From NCBI RefSeq assembly GCF_028372415.1, contig NC_092872.1, forward strand, positions 547,768,205 to 547,832,204: 64,000 nucleotides of DNA, written 5' to 3'. This stretch comes from Notamacropus eugenii (taxonomy: Eukaryota > Chordata > Mammalia > Diprotodontia > Macropodidae). Positions 20,050-31,275 of the stretch are shown here, piece by piece. Numbering within the stretch: position 1 is the stretch's first letter; every line of letters begins with the position of its first letter. Made by a program: the position numbers and the translations under genes. The notes under the pieces were generated by a model. The model saw only the letters and a program-made list of their open reading frames with translations, searched no databases and had not been told where the DNA came from.

Positions 20050-20930
20050 TACCTATTAGACTGGCAAACATGACAGAACAGGAAAATGATAAATGTTGGA
20101 GAGGATGTGGGAGAGTTGGAACACTAATGCATTGTTGGTGGAGCTGTGAGTTCATCCAACCATTCTGGAGAGTAGTTTGAAACTATGCCCAAAGGGCTAC
20201 AAAAATGCGCACACCTTTTGACCCAGCAATACCGCTTCTAGGACTGTATCCCCACGAGATCCTAAAAATGGGAAAGGGTCCCACATGTACAAAAATATCT
20301 ACAGCAGCACTCTTTGTAGTGGCCAAAAACTGGAAATGAAAGGGATGCCCATCAATTGGGGAATGGCTGAATAAATTATGGTATATGAATGTAATGGAAT
20401 ACTATTAGGGCATAAGAAATGATGAACAAGAAGACTTCAGAGAGGCCTGGAAAGACTTATATGACCTGATGCTGAGCAAAAGGAGCAGAACCAGGAGAAC
20501 TTTGTGCACAGCAACGACTACAGTGTGTGAGAGTTTTTTTCTGGTAGACTTGCACCTTCATAGCAATGCAAGGACATAAAAAAAAATTCCCAATGGTCTT
20601 CTAAGGCAAAATGCCTTCCACATTCAGAAAAAGAACTGTGGAATTCAATCGCAGAATGTAGCAGCTCATTTGTGTGTGTGTCTGTGTGTCTGTGTGTTAT
20701 GTTTTGCTTTGTTATATAATTTCTCCCATTTATTTTAGTTCTTCTACACAGCATGACTATAATGAAAATGTATTCAATTGGAATATATGTGTAGATCTTA
20801 TATAGAATTGTATGCTGTCTTGGGGAGGGAGGGGGGTGGGTGGGAGGTAGGTAAGGGGAAAAAAAATCTAAGTTTTATGGTTGTGATTGTAGAGCATTAA
20901 ATATAAATAAAATGAATATATTTTTTAAAA
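20050..20930 (+). mobile_element. 5'-truncated L1 3' end, sense
   Basis: The well-preserved L1 3' terminus runs from 'gataaatgttggagaggatg' and 'acccagcaataccgcttcta' through 'cccatcaattggggaatggc', 'gagcagaaccaggagaactt' to an A-rich tail ('taaatataaataaaatgaat'). Similar flanks 'aaattatgagtgatg' (20035) and 'aaattatgtgatgat' (20930) suggest an imperfect target duplication. A G-rich tract lies at 20821-20848. The minus frame at 20518-20754 is a shadow. Confidence 0.92.
20821..20848 (+). other. Potential G-quadruplex in L1 3' UTR
   Basis: Five G-runs of three or more (GGGG, GGG, GGGGGG, GGG, GGG) are separated by single bases within 28 bases. L1 3' UTRs in other mammals are known to carry such a purine tract. 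Confidence 0.75.
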
Positions 20931-20940
20931 ATTATGTGAT

Positions 20941-21340
20941 GATACTATATCTATTTAATAATACTATAACTCTTGTCTCAGAGTCACCCCAAAACTTCTG
21001 GGCTCCCAAACAGATCATGGGAGCTGAGTCAATGGGACCATGTTATCTCTTTGCTTCATTCAGTCCCTTACTAGAACTAGTCTAGGAAATCTCCATGTCA
21101 AGCTCAGCTAAAACTCATGCCAAAAGAATGTGGAGACAATCTGTAGGTAGAAGTCCACTATTTAAATGCAATCTTCTCTTGTCATTGTTACTGTTCTTTT
21201 TTATATACTGAAATGTTCAAACTTGTTGAAAATTAAGTTCATAATAAAAAACATTAAAGAATTTTGAAAGGCAAATTTGTTCAAAATAGTAATTGAGAAT
21301 TCCCTTATATTTTGTTTGTTCCCTACTATTAAGTAAGCAC
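20941..21340. other. Unclassified stretch
   Basis: No repeat or gene was recognised. The frame at 21217-21426 runs into the LINE that follows. Confidence 0.35.
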
Positions 21341-22041
21341 ACACTAATATGGTTGGTTGGTTGGTTGTTGTCCTTCATTCTCAAAGAGAACCAAAATGAC
21401 ATCACCATGGTAAAATCAAGTTTCAATGTGTGGCTGTGACTGATCAGACAAATATGAGCTCAGAACACTCTACTGCAGACTGGGCACAGATAATCCACTT
21501 GAACATTTCAGGTGGATACCCCAAATTTGCACATCCTACATTTCCTCTAAGCTGTTTTAATTCGGCTTTGCTCATAGAGCATAGCACCCTTTCTAATGTG
21601 GGCCTGTGCCAGTGTCTCCTATGTCACATAATCAAATCCAGAGTTCTTGGGAAAGACCTTGAGAGTATCCTTGTATCATTTCTTCTGGCCACCATGTGAT
21701 CACCTGCCCTCTGCAAGTTCTCCATAAAATAGTGTTTTTGGCAAGCATACATTTTGCATTAGAACAATGTGGCCAGCCCATAGGAGTTGCACTCTCTGAA
21801 GCATAGTTTGAATGCTTGGCAGTTCAGCTCAAGCAAGGACCTCAGTGTCTGGTACCTTATCCTGACAGGTGATCTTCAGAATACTCCTAAGACAGTTCAA
21901 GTGGAAGTGATTCAGTTTCCTGCCATGGCACTGGTAGACTGTCCATGTTTCACAAGCATATAACAATGAGGTCAGCGCAACGACTCTGTTGACCTTCAGT
22001 TTGGTGGTCAGTCTAATACCTCTTCTCTCCCAAACCTTTCT

Positions 22042-22690
22042 TCAGAGCCTCCCAAACACTGAGCTAGCTCTGGCAATGCATGCATAAACCTCATTGTCAA
22101 TGTGTACATCCCTGAAAAGTACACTACCAAGGGAAGTGAACTTATCCACAGCATTCAGAATTTCTCCATTTGTTGTAACTGATAGTACCATGTATAGATG
22201 GTGTGGTGGTGGCTGATGGAGCATCTGTGTTTTCTTGGTGTAAATTATTTAGGCCAAAATTAGCACAGGCAGCAGAGAATTGATCCATACTTTGTTGTAT
22301 CTCAGCTTCAAAGGCTACACTGAGTGCATAATCATCTGCAAACAGAAAATCATGCACCAACACTCCCTCCACTTTGGTCTTGCCTTGTAGCCTTTTCAAA
22401 TTGAAGAATTTACCATCAGTGCGGTAGCTGACCTTCATCTTCATTGAAAGCACTTGACAACATGGCTGAAAACATCATGCTAAAAAGCATGGGAGCAAGC
22501 ACACAGCCCTGTTTCACTCCATTGGTGACTGGAAAGGCACGAGAGCATTGTCCACTATGCAGAACCCCAACAAGCATGCCATCATGAAATTAATGTACAA
22601 TACTGATGAGCTTCTCTGGGCAACCAAATTTTGACATAATTTTCCATAAGCCCTCATGACTAACAGTGTCAAAGATCTTGGTCAGATCTA
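22042..22690 (-). pseudogene. LINE reverse transcriptase palm, broken
   Basis: Overlapping frames (22142-22453 and 22042-22224) cover RT palm motifs: the G-V-K-Q-G-C-V-L-A-P block (complement of about 22495-22525) and F-A-D-D-Y-A-L (22322-22342), the Mg-binding pair of the polymerase. A stop lies just upstream in the otherwise conserved 'H-F/L-H-D-G-M' block, and the same stop is present in copy 2. There is a 12-bp deletion near 22430 and a one-base insertion near 22250 relative to copy 2. Confidence 0.88.
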
Positions 22691-23064
22691 CAAATGCTCC
22701 TGGCATTTCTCCTAGAGTTGTCAGGCAGCAAACACCATATCGACTGTTCCTTGGTACTATGGAAGTGTTCAGCCCATCTCTCTAGGATCATATCCTTCTC
22801 ATTAATCAATGTGGTTCCATCAGCACTGAGTAGTTGTGATGCACCATAGGTTTTTGGTTCATAAATAGCTTTCAGGGCATCATAAAATCTCTTTGGATAG
22901 TTACTATCAGCATAAAACTGAATTTCATCTGGCTTCTTACTGAGCCAGGAATCCTGTATCTCTCTAAACTTTGCCTTGTACTTTACTTTTATGGAATTAA
23001 AGCTGCTTTCTTAGAGGTAGATGGACTATCCTGGTGGTAAATCTGTGGAATTCATGTTTTTCAT

Positions 23065-23661
23065 TTAGCTGCTTCTGAATTTCCCCATTATTTTTATCAA
23101 ACCAGTCTTGGTGTTTGCAAGTGTTCTGACCCAGATGAGCAAATGCAGTGCTGTACACCAAATTTCTGAAAGCTGCCCACTCCTTTCTGCTTCATTGTGG
23201 CCAACTGTGTGTTGGTTCAACTTTCCCTCCAAGTTAGCAGCAAACTGTTCAAACTCAGAAAAGAGTTCTAATTTGTTGACATTAATTCTTCTGGTAGTCA
23301 TTTTGCATTGGAGGCGGCACTTTAGATGAATGCAAATATTTAGCTCAGAAAGGATAAGTCTATAATCAGTCCAGCACTCTGCACCACACATTGCCTTTGT
23401 CACTCTCACATCTTGTCTGTCTCTTTTCCTTGCAATCATATAGTCTGTTAGATGCCAATGTTTGCTGTGGGGGTGCATCCATGAAGTTTTATTGCATTTA
23501 GGTAAATGGAAAACAGTGTTAGTGATGAGGTCAAGCAATGCACAAGTCTTCAGCAGTAAATGATCACTGCTGTTGCTGTTTCCCACTCCATTTCTCCCTA
23601 GGACTCCCTGCCAAGTCTGGTAGTCTGAGCCTACTCTAGTATTATTAAAGTCACCCAGCAT
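23065..23661 (-). pseudogene. LINE endonuclease C-terminal half, open frame
   Basis: A 198-codon open frame encodes the C-terminal half of the apurinic-type endonuclease that nicks target DNA. It starts at M-L-G-D-F-N, the conserved DNA/metal-binding loop, continues with W-Q-G-V-L-G, then S-W-M-H-P-H-S-K-H-W-H-L-T-D-Y (residues about 60-75), where the final S/T-D-Y corresponds to the catalytic S-D-H region, and W-T-D-Y-R-L, where most relatives have W-T-D-H. The His change and missing N-terminal half make it non-functional. The frame then runs into the endonuclease-RT linker (K-L-N-Q-H-T-V-G-H). The homologous segment of copy 2 is at 46010-46467. Confidence 0.85.
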
Positions 23662-23850
23662 TATAAGCTTGTTCTCTTTTGACTAATTGATAATAAAGGT
23701 CTCTAGGTCTTCATAAAATTTTTCTTTGACCTCATCAGGATTTGTCATGGTGGAAGCAAAGGCACTGATGATAGTAGCATGGCATTTTCCTACAAGTGGC
23801 AATCACATTGTCATGAGTCTGTTATTCACTTCTTTTTGCAGGCACATGTA

Positions 23851-23880
23851 GGTTTTGCAATCAAAACTAATCTAGTCAAC
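23851..23880 (+). mobile_element. Inverted 5' tip of LINE copy 1
   Basis: 'ggttttgcaatcaaaactaa' on the plus strand is coding-sense endonuclease sequence (V-G-F-A-I-K-T), whereas the adjoining 21351-23850 is antisense. In copy 2 the same module is antisense in line with its neighbours. The tip is therefore a short 5' inversion. Confidence 0.75.
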
Positions 23881-24118
23881 ACTTATTTAGTTTGCACACC
23901 TAATCACCTCCTTATTCTGCACCTATTGTGTTGTCATTATAAATCTAAATAATAATAATAACAACAATAACTGACATTACCTGTAATATTTTCATCCCTG
24001 CACTGTTGTTAATAATTTGGATTGTGCTAATTAGTATACACAGCAACTTCCTTGCCTACACTCTTCAGAGGAATTTGAGCAAATGTTATTATATTAGTCA
24101 AAATCTTTATTAAATCAG
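23881..24118. other. Unclassified AT-rich stretch
   Basis: Contains a short AAT/AAC-rich run near 23948-23972; otherwise nothing was recognised. Confidence 0.35.
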
Positions 24119-24366
24119 AATGGGGCAGCTAGGTGGCACAGTGACTTGAGGTCAGGAAGATTCATTGTTCTTGAGTTCAAATCCAGCATTAGACACTTAC
24201 TAGCGGTGTATTCTGCCTGGGCAAGTCACTTTACCCTGTTTACCTCAGTTTCTCATCTGTAAAATGAGTTGGAGAAGGAAATGCCAAACCACTCCAGTAT
24301 CTTTGCCAAGAAAACCCCAAATGGAGTCATGAAGAGTCCAACACAACTGAAAAATGACTAAACAGG
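24119..24366 (+). repeat. Marsupial composite SINE, sense, near full length
   Basis: The head 'ggggcagctaggtggcacag', B-box-like GAGTTCAAATCC (24173), CORE 'gggcaagtcactttaccctg', then the marsupial 3' module 'gttggagaaggaaatgccaa', 'accactccagtatctttgcc' and 'gtccaacacaactgaaaaat'. Confidence 0.93.
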
Positions 24367-24524
24367 AATCTCTGAAGCTCACTGCTGGTCAACAGTCAGT
24401 ATAATCCTATTGCCACATCTTTGCCTGTTTGTGTACCCTCACTGCTCTCAATGTATCAGGCAAGGGAAGAAGGGTCAAGCCTGATAAATTCCACTCTCAG
24501 GTTGGATTATCATCCTTGATCACA

Positions 24525-24625
24525 GAGGGATTCATAGAATTTCGTAGTTGGAAGGGATCTGATAGTCATTTAGTCCAACCCACAGCAAAAATAAATCCCT
24601 GCTACAACATACCTGCTGAGGTGTC
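24525..24625 (-). repeat. CR1/L3 3' terminal fragment, antisense
   Basis: 'attcatagaatttcgtagtt' followed by 'catttagtccaacccacagc' is the CR1-type 3' end. Confidence 0.78.
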
Positions 24626-24649
24626 TCTGACTTCCAGGTTAGGAAAAAT

Positions 24650-24835
24650 GTGATATGATGGAGGAGAGTGCAAGATTTGAAGTCAAAGGACTGATATTCA
24701 AATTCTGACTGTGCAACTTAGCATCTCTTTGTCCTCAGGTAAATCACTCAACCTCCCTGGGCCTGTTTTCTCATCTGTACAATGAAAGAATTGGACTTGA
24801 TAACCACCAAAGCCTGTTCCAACTCTAAATGGGTC
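24650..24835 (+). repeat. MIR-type SINE, sense
   Basis: 'gtgatatgatggaggagagt', 'ggtaaatcactcaacctccc' and 'tctgtacaatgaaagaattg' are in order. Confidence 0.8.
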
Positions 24836-24839
24836 AACT

Positions 24840-24890
24840 TAAGTCAATAAGCATTTATTAAAGATTTAATATGTACCAGGTACTGATTAT
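24840..24890 (-). repeat. L2 3' terminal fragment, antisense
   Basis: 'caataagcatttattaaaga' and 'tatgtaccaggtactga' are the terminal L2 motif. Confidence 0.7.
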
Positions 24891-24944
24891 ACTACCTTTT
24901 CCACTGAAAATTTTTCATCCCAATTTCCCTCCCTGATTCATAGA

Positions 24945-25095
24945 TAATGTTTATGGTATCAAGCCCTTAGAGATCATCCAGTCCAACCCTTCATTTTAAA
25001 AAAGAAATAAACTTGAGGTATAGAGAAGTCATGTGACTTGCCCAAGGTAACAAGGCTAGTAAATGCTAGGATATGAACCCAGCTCTTTAAAAACC
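24945..25095 (-). repeat. MIR-type SINE, antisense
   Basis: 'agagatcatccagtccaacc', 'gacttgcccaaggtaacaag' and 'ggatatgaacccagctcttt' are present. Confidence 0.8.
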
Positions 25096-25099
25096 AAAA

Positions 25100-25615
25100 A
25101 AGTTTTCATGAATGTCTTTCTACATTCTCATAGTTTCCCCCAGTATCTCTTCCCCTCCCAGAGAACCATCTCACACACCAACTAGTATTTTTAAAGACAA
25201 GAAACAGAGAAGAGGGAAAAAGCAACACAACCAATCATTACACTGCAATAGTCTGAAACTATGTGCAATAAGTAACAACTATAGATCTTCTACTTCCACA
25301 GAAGGGTGGATTGTGAATTTTTTTTAATGGATAATGCTTGATTTGCATAATTTTGCTATGTTCACTTAGTGTGTGCATGTGTGCGTTCTTTCCATTTACA
25401 TCGTTGAAGCTATTGTATACGTTGTTTTCTTGTCTCTGTTTACATTAGTTTCAGGAAATCTTTTCATGCTTCTCTGTACTCATCACATTCATCATTTGTT
25501 ACATCACAGTAACATTCCAGTACATCCATGTACCCCGATTTGTTCAGCCATTTCCCAAGCAATAGGCAGGTCTATTTTATTTTCAGTTCATTGCTATCAC
25601 AAAAAGTGACCCTTT
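25100..25615 (-). repeat. L1-like 3' end, antisense, diverged
   Basis: 'ttcatgcttctctgtactca', 'tcacagtaacattccagtac', 'ttcagccatttcccaagcaa' and 'cagttcattgctatcacaaa' parallel the antisense L1 3' end at 31690-31890, but the match is weak. The plus-strand frames inside it are shadows. Confidence 0.55.
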
Positions 25616-25829
25616 AAACAGTGCAGATGTGGACAGCCCAGCTGTTCTAATTCTAAGTGCTCCTTCTTCTGCACCACCTTGATTCCCAACTAGTCTTTAC
25701 CAAATAAATATAATCTGACTCTCATTCACCTTAAGCAGCATACAAATGTTACCCTTCAAAACAGCACTGAATTCAAATACCCTTTGACTCGGAAATCCTG
25801 TTACTGGACATCTACTTCAAGAAAGTCAA

Positions 25830-26830
25830 AGAAAAACAGATTGCATATATATTTGACTACTATTAAAAATTATATTTATGTGTTTGTTAATTTTTCCATG
25901 CATTTATAATCTCTCCCTCTTATTATACCTGCATCACCTCTGAAACAAAAAAGAAAATAAAAAAAGAAACCCCCAAAACAAGACAACCCTCATCATAAAT
26001 ATGTATAAACCAGCAAAACAAATTCTCACATTGACCATATCCAAAAATGCATGTCTCTACATTTTAAGTTCACCACCTTTTTTCAGGAGGTGAGTGGTAT
26101 GTTTCAGCTTCAGACCTCTGGACTTGTGGTTTATTATTGCATTGATGAGAGATCTGAAGTCTTTCAAACTTCTTTTGGTTTACAACGAAGTCATTGTATA
26201 AATTGTTCTCATACTTTTCCTCACTTCACTTCATTAGTTCATTCAAGTCTTCCCAGTTTCCTCTGAAATTGTTATTTTGTCACTTCTTATAATATGATAA
26301 TATTCCATTACATTTATGTACCATGATTTATTTAGTCATTTCCCAGTTGAACACCTTATTAATTTTCTAATTTTTGGCTACTATGACAACAGGTAGTATA
26401 AATATAGAGTATCTCCAAAGTCTTTTGAAACACGGTTTTTTGTCATTTCCTTTTTCTTTGAACTCTTTGGAAGTTTAGGCATAGTGACCTTGTAGCTGGT
26501 CAAAGAATATGGATAGTTTATTCAATTTTTTTTGGTGGGGGGGGAGGAACATAGTTCCAATTTGCTTTCCAGAGTGGGTGGGCCAATTCACAGCTCCCTC
26601 AACAGTGCTCCAGTGTGCCTGGTTTTTCAGCAGCCTCTCCAACATTTGCCATTTTTTTTCTCCAACTCCTTTAGTCTGATGAGTGTGAGATGAAACCTCA
26701 AAGTCACTTTGATTTGTATTTCTCTAATTGCTAGCAATTTAGAGCATTTTATATGGTTGTTGATAGGTTGATTTACTTCCTTTAAAAATTACTTGTTCTG
26801 TTTTATAGAACTTAATAAAATAATAATTCA
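25830..26830 (-). repeat. Old L1 3' end, antisense
   Basis: 'cgaggtgagtggtatg'-type 3' UTR, 'ccattacatttatgtaccat', 'tttggctactatgacaacag', 'gctttccagagtgggtgggc' and 'ttgatttgtatttctctaat' follow antisense L1 order up to the ORF2 end. A G-run occupies 26535-26544. Confidence 0.85.
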
Positions 26831-26867
26831 TTTTTTAGACATAAACTAGATGATACTAGTTTATGTA

Positions 26868-26868
26868 C

Positions 26869-26908
<40 letters not shown>
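26868..26908. repeat. (CA)n microsatellite
   Basis: About 18 uninterrupted CA units (36-37 bases) follow 'tatgtactaa'. Confidence 0.97.
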
Positions 26909-26912
<4 letters not shown>

Positions 26913-26929
26913 TTCATTAAATATTTTTC

Positions 26930-28787
26930 CAGTTACCTTTTTTTAAAGATTTTTATTTAAAGTTTTGAGTTGCAAATCTTGTCTCTTTCTCCTCTCCCCC
27001 CTTACCTGAGAGGGTAAGCAATCTGATAAAGGTTATACATGTGCAATTGTGTATAACATTTCCATATTAGTCATTTTGTACAAGAAGATTCAAATAAAAA
27101 GAAAAAATGAAAGTGAAAAATAGCATGCTTCTGTCTATATTTCAACAATATTAGTTCTTTTTCTGGAGGTGGATAATGTACTTCATTAGCCCTTTGGGAT
27201 TTTCTTGGAACATTGTATTGCTGAGAATAGTTAAGTCATTCACAGTTCTACAATGAACAATATGGCTGTTACTATGTACAGTATTCTTGTGGTTCTGTTC
27301 ACTTCACTACGCATCAGTTCATGTAAGTCTTTCCAGATTTTTCTGAAAACATTCTGCCTGTCATTTCTTATAGCACAACAATATTCCATTATAATCATAT
27401 ACCACAGCTTATTTAGGCATTCTCCAAATGATGACCATTCCTCTGAGTTCCAATTCTTAGCCACCACAAAAAAGAGCTGTTATAAATATTTTTGTACAAA
27501 TAGGCCCTTTTCCTTTTTTTTTTGGATGTCTTTAGGATATACACCTAGGAGTGGTATTGCTGGATCAAAGGGTATGTATAGTTTTATAGCCATTTGAACA
27601 TAGTTCCAAATTGCTCTCCAGTATGGCTGGATCAGTTCACAATTCCACCAACAGGGCATTAGTGTCCCTCATCCCCTCCAACATCCAACACTTTCCTTTT
27701 TTTTGTCATCTTCATCAATCTGATAGGTGTGAGAAGCTACCTCAGAGTTATTTTATTTTGCATTTCTCTAATCAAAAGTAATTTAGAGCATTTTTTATGA
27801 CTATAGATAGTTTTGATTTCTTTGTCTAAAAACTGCCTATTCATATCCTTTGACCATTCATCAAGTAGGGAATGACTTGTAGTTTTATAAATTTGAGTCA
27901 GTTCTCTATATATTTGAGAAATGAGGCCTTTAACAGAGATGCTTATTGCAAAATCCCCCCCGCTCAAGTTTTCTATTTTCTTTATAATTTTGGTTGCAAG
28001 GATTTTGTTTGTACAAAAACTTTTTCATTTTATATACTCAAATTATCTATTTTACATTTTGTAATGTTCACTATATATTCTTTGGTCCTAAATTATTCCC
28101 TTATCCATAAATTGGAGGGATAAATTATTCCATGTTCTCTTAATTTGCTTAAAGCATCCTCCTTTATGTGTAAAACCCATTCCAAAAGCTTGAATCTTTG
28201 GGTTTATCATACACTAGATTACTATAGCCATTTACTATAATGCAAATTTGTACCTAATCTATTCTACAGATCCACTACTCTATTTCTTAACCAGTACCAG
28301 ATTGCTTTGATAATTATGACTTTGTAATGCAGTTTGAGATCTCGTCCCCATTTTTTTTCATTGATTCCCTTCATATCCTTGAGGTTTTATTCTTCCAGAT
28401 GAATTTTATTATTTTTCCTATCTCTATAAAATAATTTTTGATATTTGGATTGTTATGACACTGAATAAATAGATTAACTTAGATAGAATTATCATTTTTA
28501 TTACACTGGCTTGGCCTACCCATGAACAATTAATATTTTCTAATTGTATAGATATGACTTTATTTGTGTGAAAAGTGTTTTATAGCTGTGTTCATATAGT
28601 TCCTGGGTTTGTGTTGGCATGAAGACTCTAAAGTATTTATATTATCTAGTTATTTTAGATGGAATTTCTCTTTCTATCTCTTTTTGTTAAACTTTGTTGG
28701 AAATATATAGAAATACTGATGATTTATATGGGTTTATTTTTAACAAGCAAATTTATTAAAGTTTTTAATAATTTCAAGTAGTTTTTT
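26930..28787 (-). mobile_element. Host L1 (minus), 3' UTR and ORF2 C-terminus
   Basis: A minus-strand L1 begins with a T-rich (complement of poly-A) edge at about 26930. Then come the 3' UTR, the 'taggagtggtattgctggat' block (27545), and ORF2 C-terminal sequence ('tgaggcctttaacagagatg', 'gctttgataattatgacttt'). It is interrupted at 28788 by a younger L1 and continues at 29232. Frames are broken. Confidence 0.9.
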
Positions 28788-29216
28788 TATTTTTTAATTA
28801 ATTTATTTGTTTTCAGTTTCCAACAATCACTTCCATAAGTCTTAAATTTTCTCCCCCTTCTTTCCCTTCCCTCCCTGAGATGATATGCAATCTTTTATGG
28901 GTTCTATACATACATTCTTATTAAACACATTTTCACATTAATCATGCTGCATAGAAGAATTAAAATGAGTGGGAGAAACCATGAGAAAAAAACAAAACAA
29001 AACATAACATAAGAGAAAATTGTCTGTTTCATTCTGCATTTCAGTTCCATAGTTCTTTCTCTGGATGTGGATGGCATTTTGCCTCGAGTCCTCTGGGAAT
29101 GTTTGAGGTCCTTGCATTGCTGTGAAGGGCTAAGTCTATCAGAAACAATCCTCATACACTGTGGCTGTTACTGTGTATAATGTTCTCCTGCTTCTGCTCA
29201 TTTCACTCAGCATCAG
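28788..29216 (-). mobile_element. Nested 5'-truncated L1 with 15-bp TSD
   Basis: A 429-bp L1 3' end (T-rich edge at left, 'gatgatatgcaatcttttat', 'tctggatgtggatggcattt', 'ctgctcatttcactcagcat') sits inside ORF2 of the host L1. The perfect direct repeat ttcaagtagtttttt lies at 28773-28787 and 29217-29231. Confidence 0.95.
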
Positions 29217-29231
29217 TTCAAGTAGTTTTTT

Positions 29232-31275
29232 AGTTGATTCTACAGTATTTTTCTAAGTATAACAATATCATCTGCAAAGGGTGCTAGCTTTATTTTCTCA
29301 TTGCCTATTCAAATTCCTTTCATTTCTTTTTCTTCTCTTATTACCAAATCTAACATTTCTAGTATTAAATAATAGAGGTGATAATGGGCATCCTTGCTTC
29401 ATCCCTCATTGTATTGAGAAGGCTTCTAGCTTATCCCCATTACAGATAATGCTTGCTGATAGTTTAGATAAATATTATTTATCATTTTAAGGTAAGCTCC
29501 ATTTATTCCTATGATCTCTAATATTTTTAATAGGAAAGGGTGCTATACTTTTTCAAAGGCTTTTTCTGCATCTATTGAGATAATCATGTGATTTCTTTTG
29601 GTTTTGCTGTTGATATGATCAATTATGCTGATAGTTTTCCCAATATTGAACCAACTCTGCATTCCTGGTATAAATCCCACCTGGCAATAGTGTATAATCC
29701 TTGTGATATATTGCTATAATCTTTTAGCTAGTATTTAAAATTTTGCATCAATATTCATTAGGAAAATTGATCTATAATTTTTCTTCTCTGTTTTGGCTCT
29801 TCCTGGTTTAGGTATTGGCACTATATTTGTGTCTTAAAAAGAAGTTGGTAGGACTCCTTTCCCTATTTTTCCAAATAGTTTACATAGTCTTGGGATTAAT
29901 CTTTCTTTAAATGTTTGATAGAATTCACTTGTGAATCCACCTAGTCCTAGGGATTTTTTGGAAGTTCATTGATGGCCTGTTCAATTTCTTTTTAAAAATT
30001 GGATAATTTAAGTATTTTATTTCTTTGTCTATTCATCTGGGTAATTTATCTTTGTAAATATTTATCTATTTCATTTAGATTGTAAAATTTATTGGCATGT
30101 ATTTGGGCAAAATAGCTCCTCATAATTGTCTTAATTTCCTCATCATTGGGGTGAATTCACCCTTTTTGTTTTTGATACTAGTAATTTGGTTTTCTTCTTT
30201 CCTTTTAAAAATCATATTAACCAATGGTTTAATCTATTTTATTGGGGTTTTTTTCATAAAACCAGCTTCCACATTTATTTATTAGTTTAATGATTTTCTT
30301 AATTTCAATTTTATTAATCTCTCTGTTGATTTCAGAATTTTCAATTTGGTGTTTTATTGGGGATTTTTAATTTCTTCTTTTTGTAGTTTTTTTAGTTGCA
30401 TGCCTAATTTATTGTTCTGTTGTTTTCTCTATTTTATTGATGTAAGCAACTAGAGATATAAATTTTCTCCTAAGTACTGCTTTGGTTGCATCCCATAAAT
30501 TCTGGTATGCTGTCTTATTGTTATCATTTTCTTTAATGAAATTATCAGTTGTTTTTTTGATTTATTCTTTGATCCATTTTTGTTTTAGGATAAGATTATT
30601 TAATTTCCAGTGAATTTTTAATCTCTTTCTATTGTCCACTATGAATGTAATTTTATTGCTTTGTAATCTGAAAAGGTATTACTATTTTTGCCTTTCTGTA
30701 TTTGGTTGTAAGGTTTTTATGTCCTAAAACATGGTCAATTTTTGTGTTGGTGACATGTACTGCTGAGAAAAGGTATATTCCTTTCTATTCCCATTCAATT
30801 TTCTCCAGACATCTATCATATCTAACTTTTCCAGAGTTTTAATTCACCTCCTTAATTTCTTTCTTACTTAATTTTTGGTTAGATTCATCCGGTTCTGAGA
30901 GGGAAAAGTTGAGATTCCCCATTAGTATAGTTTTATTATATATATTTTCTCCTATAACTCATTCAACTTCTCCAGGAATTTAGATGGTATACCATTTGGT
31001 GCATAAATGTTTAGTATTTATATTACTTCATTGTGTATGGTGCCTTTCAGCAAGATATAGTTTCCTTCCTTATCTCTTTTAATTAGATCTATTTTTTCTT
31101 TTTCTTTGTCTGAGATCATGATTGCTACCCTTGCTTTCTTTGCTTCAGCTGAAGCATAGTAGATTCTGTTCCAACCACTTACCTTTACCCTGTATAGATC
31201 TCTCTGCTTCAAGTGCGTTTCTTGTAAACAACATACTGTAGGTTTCTGGTTTTTAATCCCTTCTGCTACCTGCTT
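29232..31275 (-). pseudogene. Host L1 ORF2 reverse transcriptase and upstream, decayed
   Basis: Continues host L1 ORF2 antisense: 'aataatagaggtgataatgg' and 'catcctagcttc'-like sequence near 29390 (RT palm), 'ctgcatctattgagataatc' (29568), 'attcctggtataaatcccac' (29663), 'ggtttaggtattggcactat' (29808), and endonuclease/N-terminal sequence beyond 30800 ('ttgagattccccattagtat', 'gtttcttgtaaacaacatac'). L1 ORF2 normally encodes endonuclease and RT for target-primed insertion. The frames here carry many stops. The short minus frame at 31018-31212 is a remnant of ORF2. Confidence 0.9.

Larger units (their letters stand above)
21351..23850 (-). mobile_element. Zinc-finger APE-type LINE, copy 1 (minus)
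   Basis: An APE-type non-LTR retrotransposon in reverse. The 3' tail, seen as GGTT repeats at 21351-21368, is followed by the C-terminal Cys2 remnant (about 21455-21520), RT with F-A-D-D (complement of 22331-22342), and endonuclease up to L-G-D-F-N (about 23643-23658). About 450 bp of RT N-terminal sequence present in copy 2 (roughly 46788-47240) is missing near 22750. The protein is of the type that automated pipelines often name craniofacial development protein 2-like or jockey-like polymerase. I cannot place its clade with certainty; it is not L1, L2 or CR1. Multiple stops make it inactive. Confidence 0.88.

Noticed and set aside
23065..23661. A real craniofacial development-type host gene, as automated naming would suggest
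   Set aside because: The sequence is LINE endonuclease, continuous with RT and a LINE tail, and a second copy lies at 46 kb.
27253..27597. 114-codon plus-strand frame
   Set aside because: Antisense of an L1 3' end; coding direction of the repeat is minus and the region is UTR.
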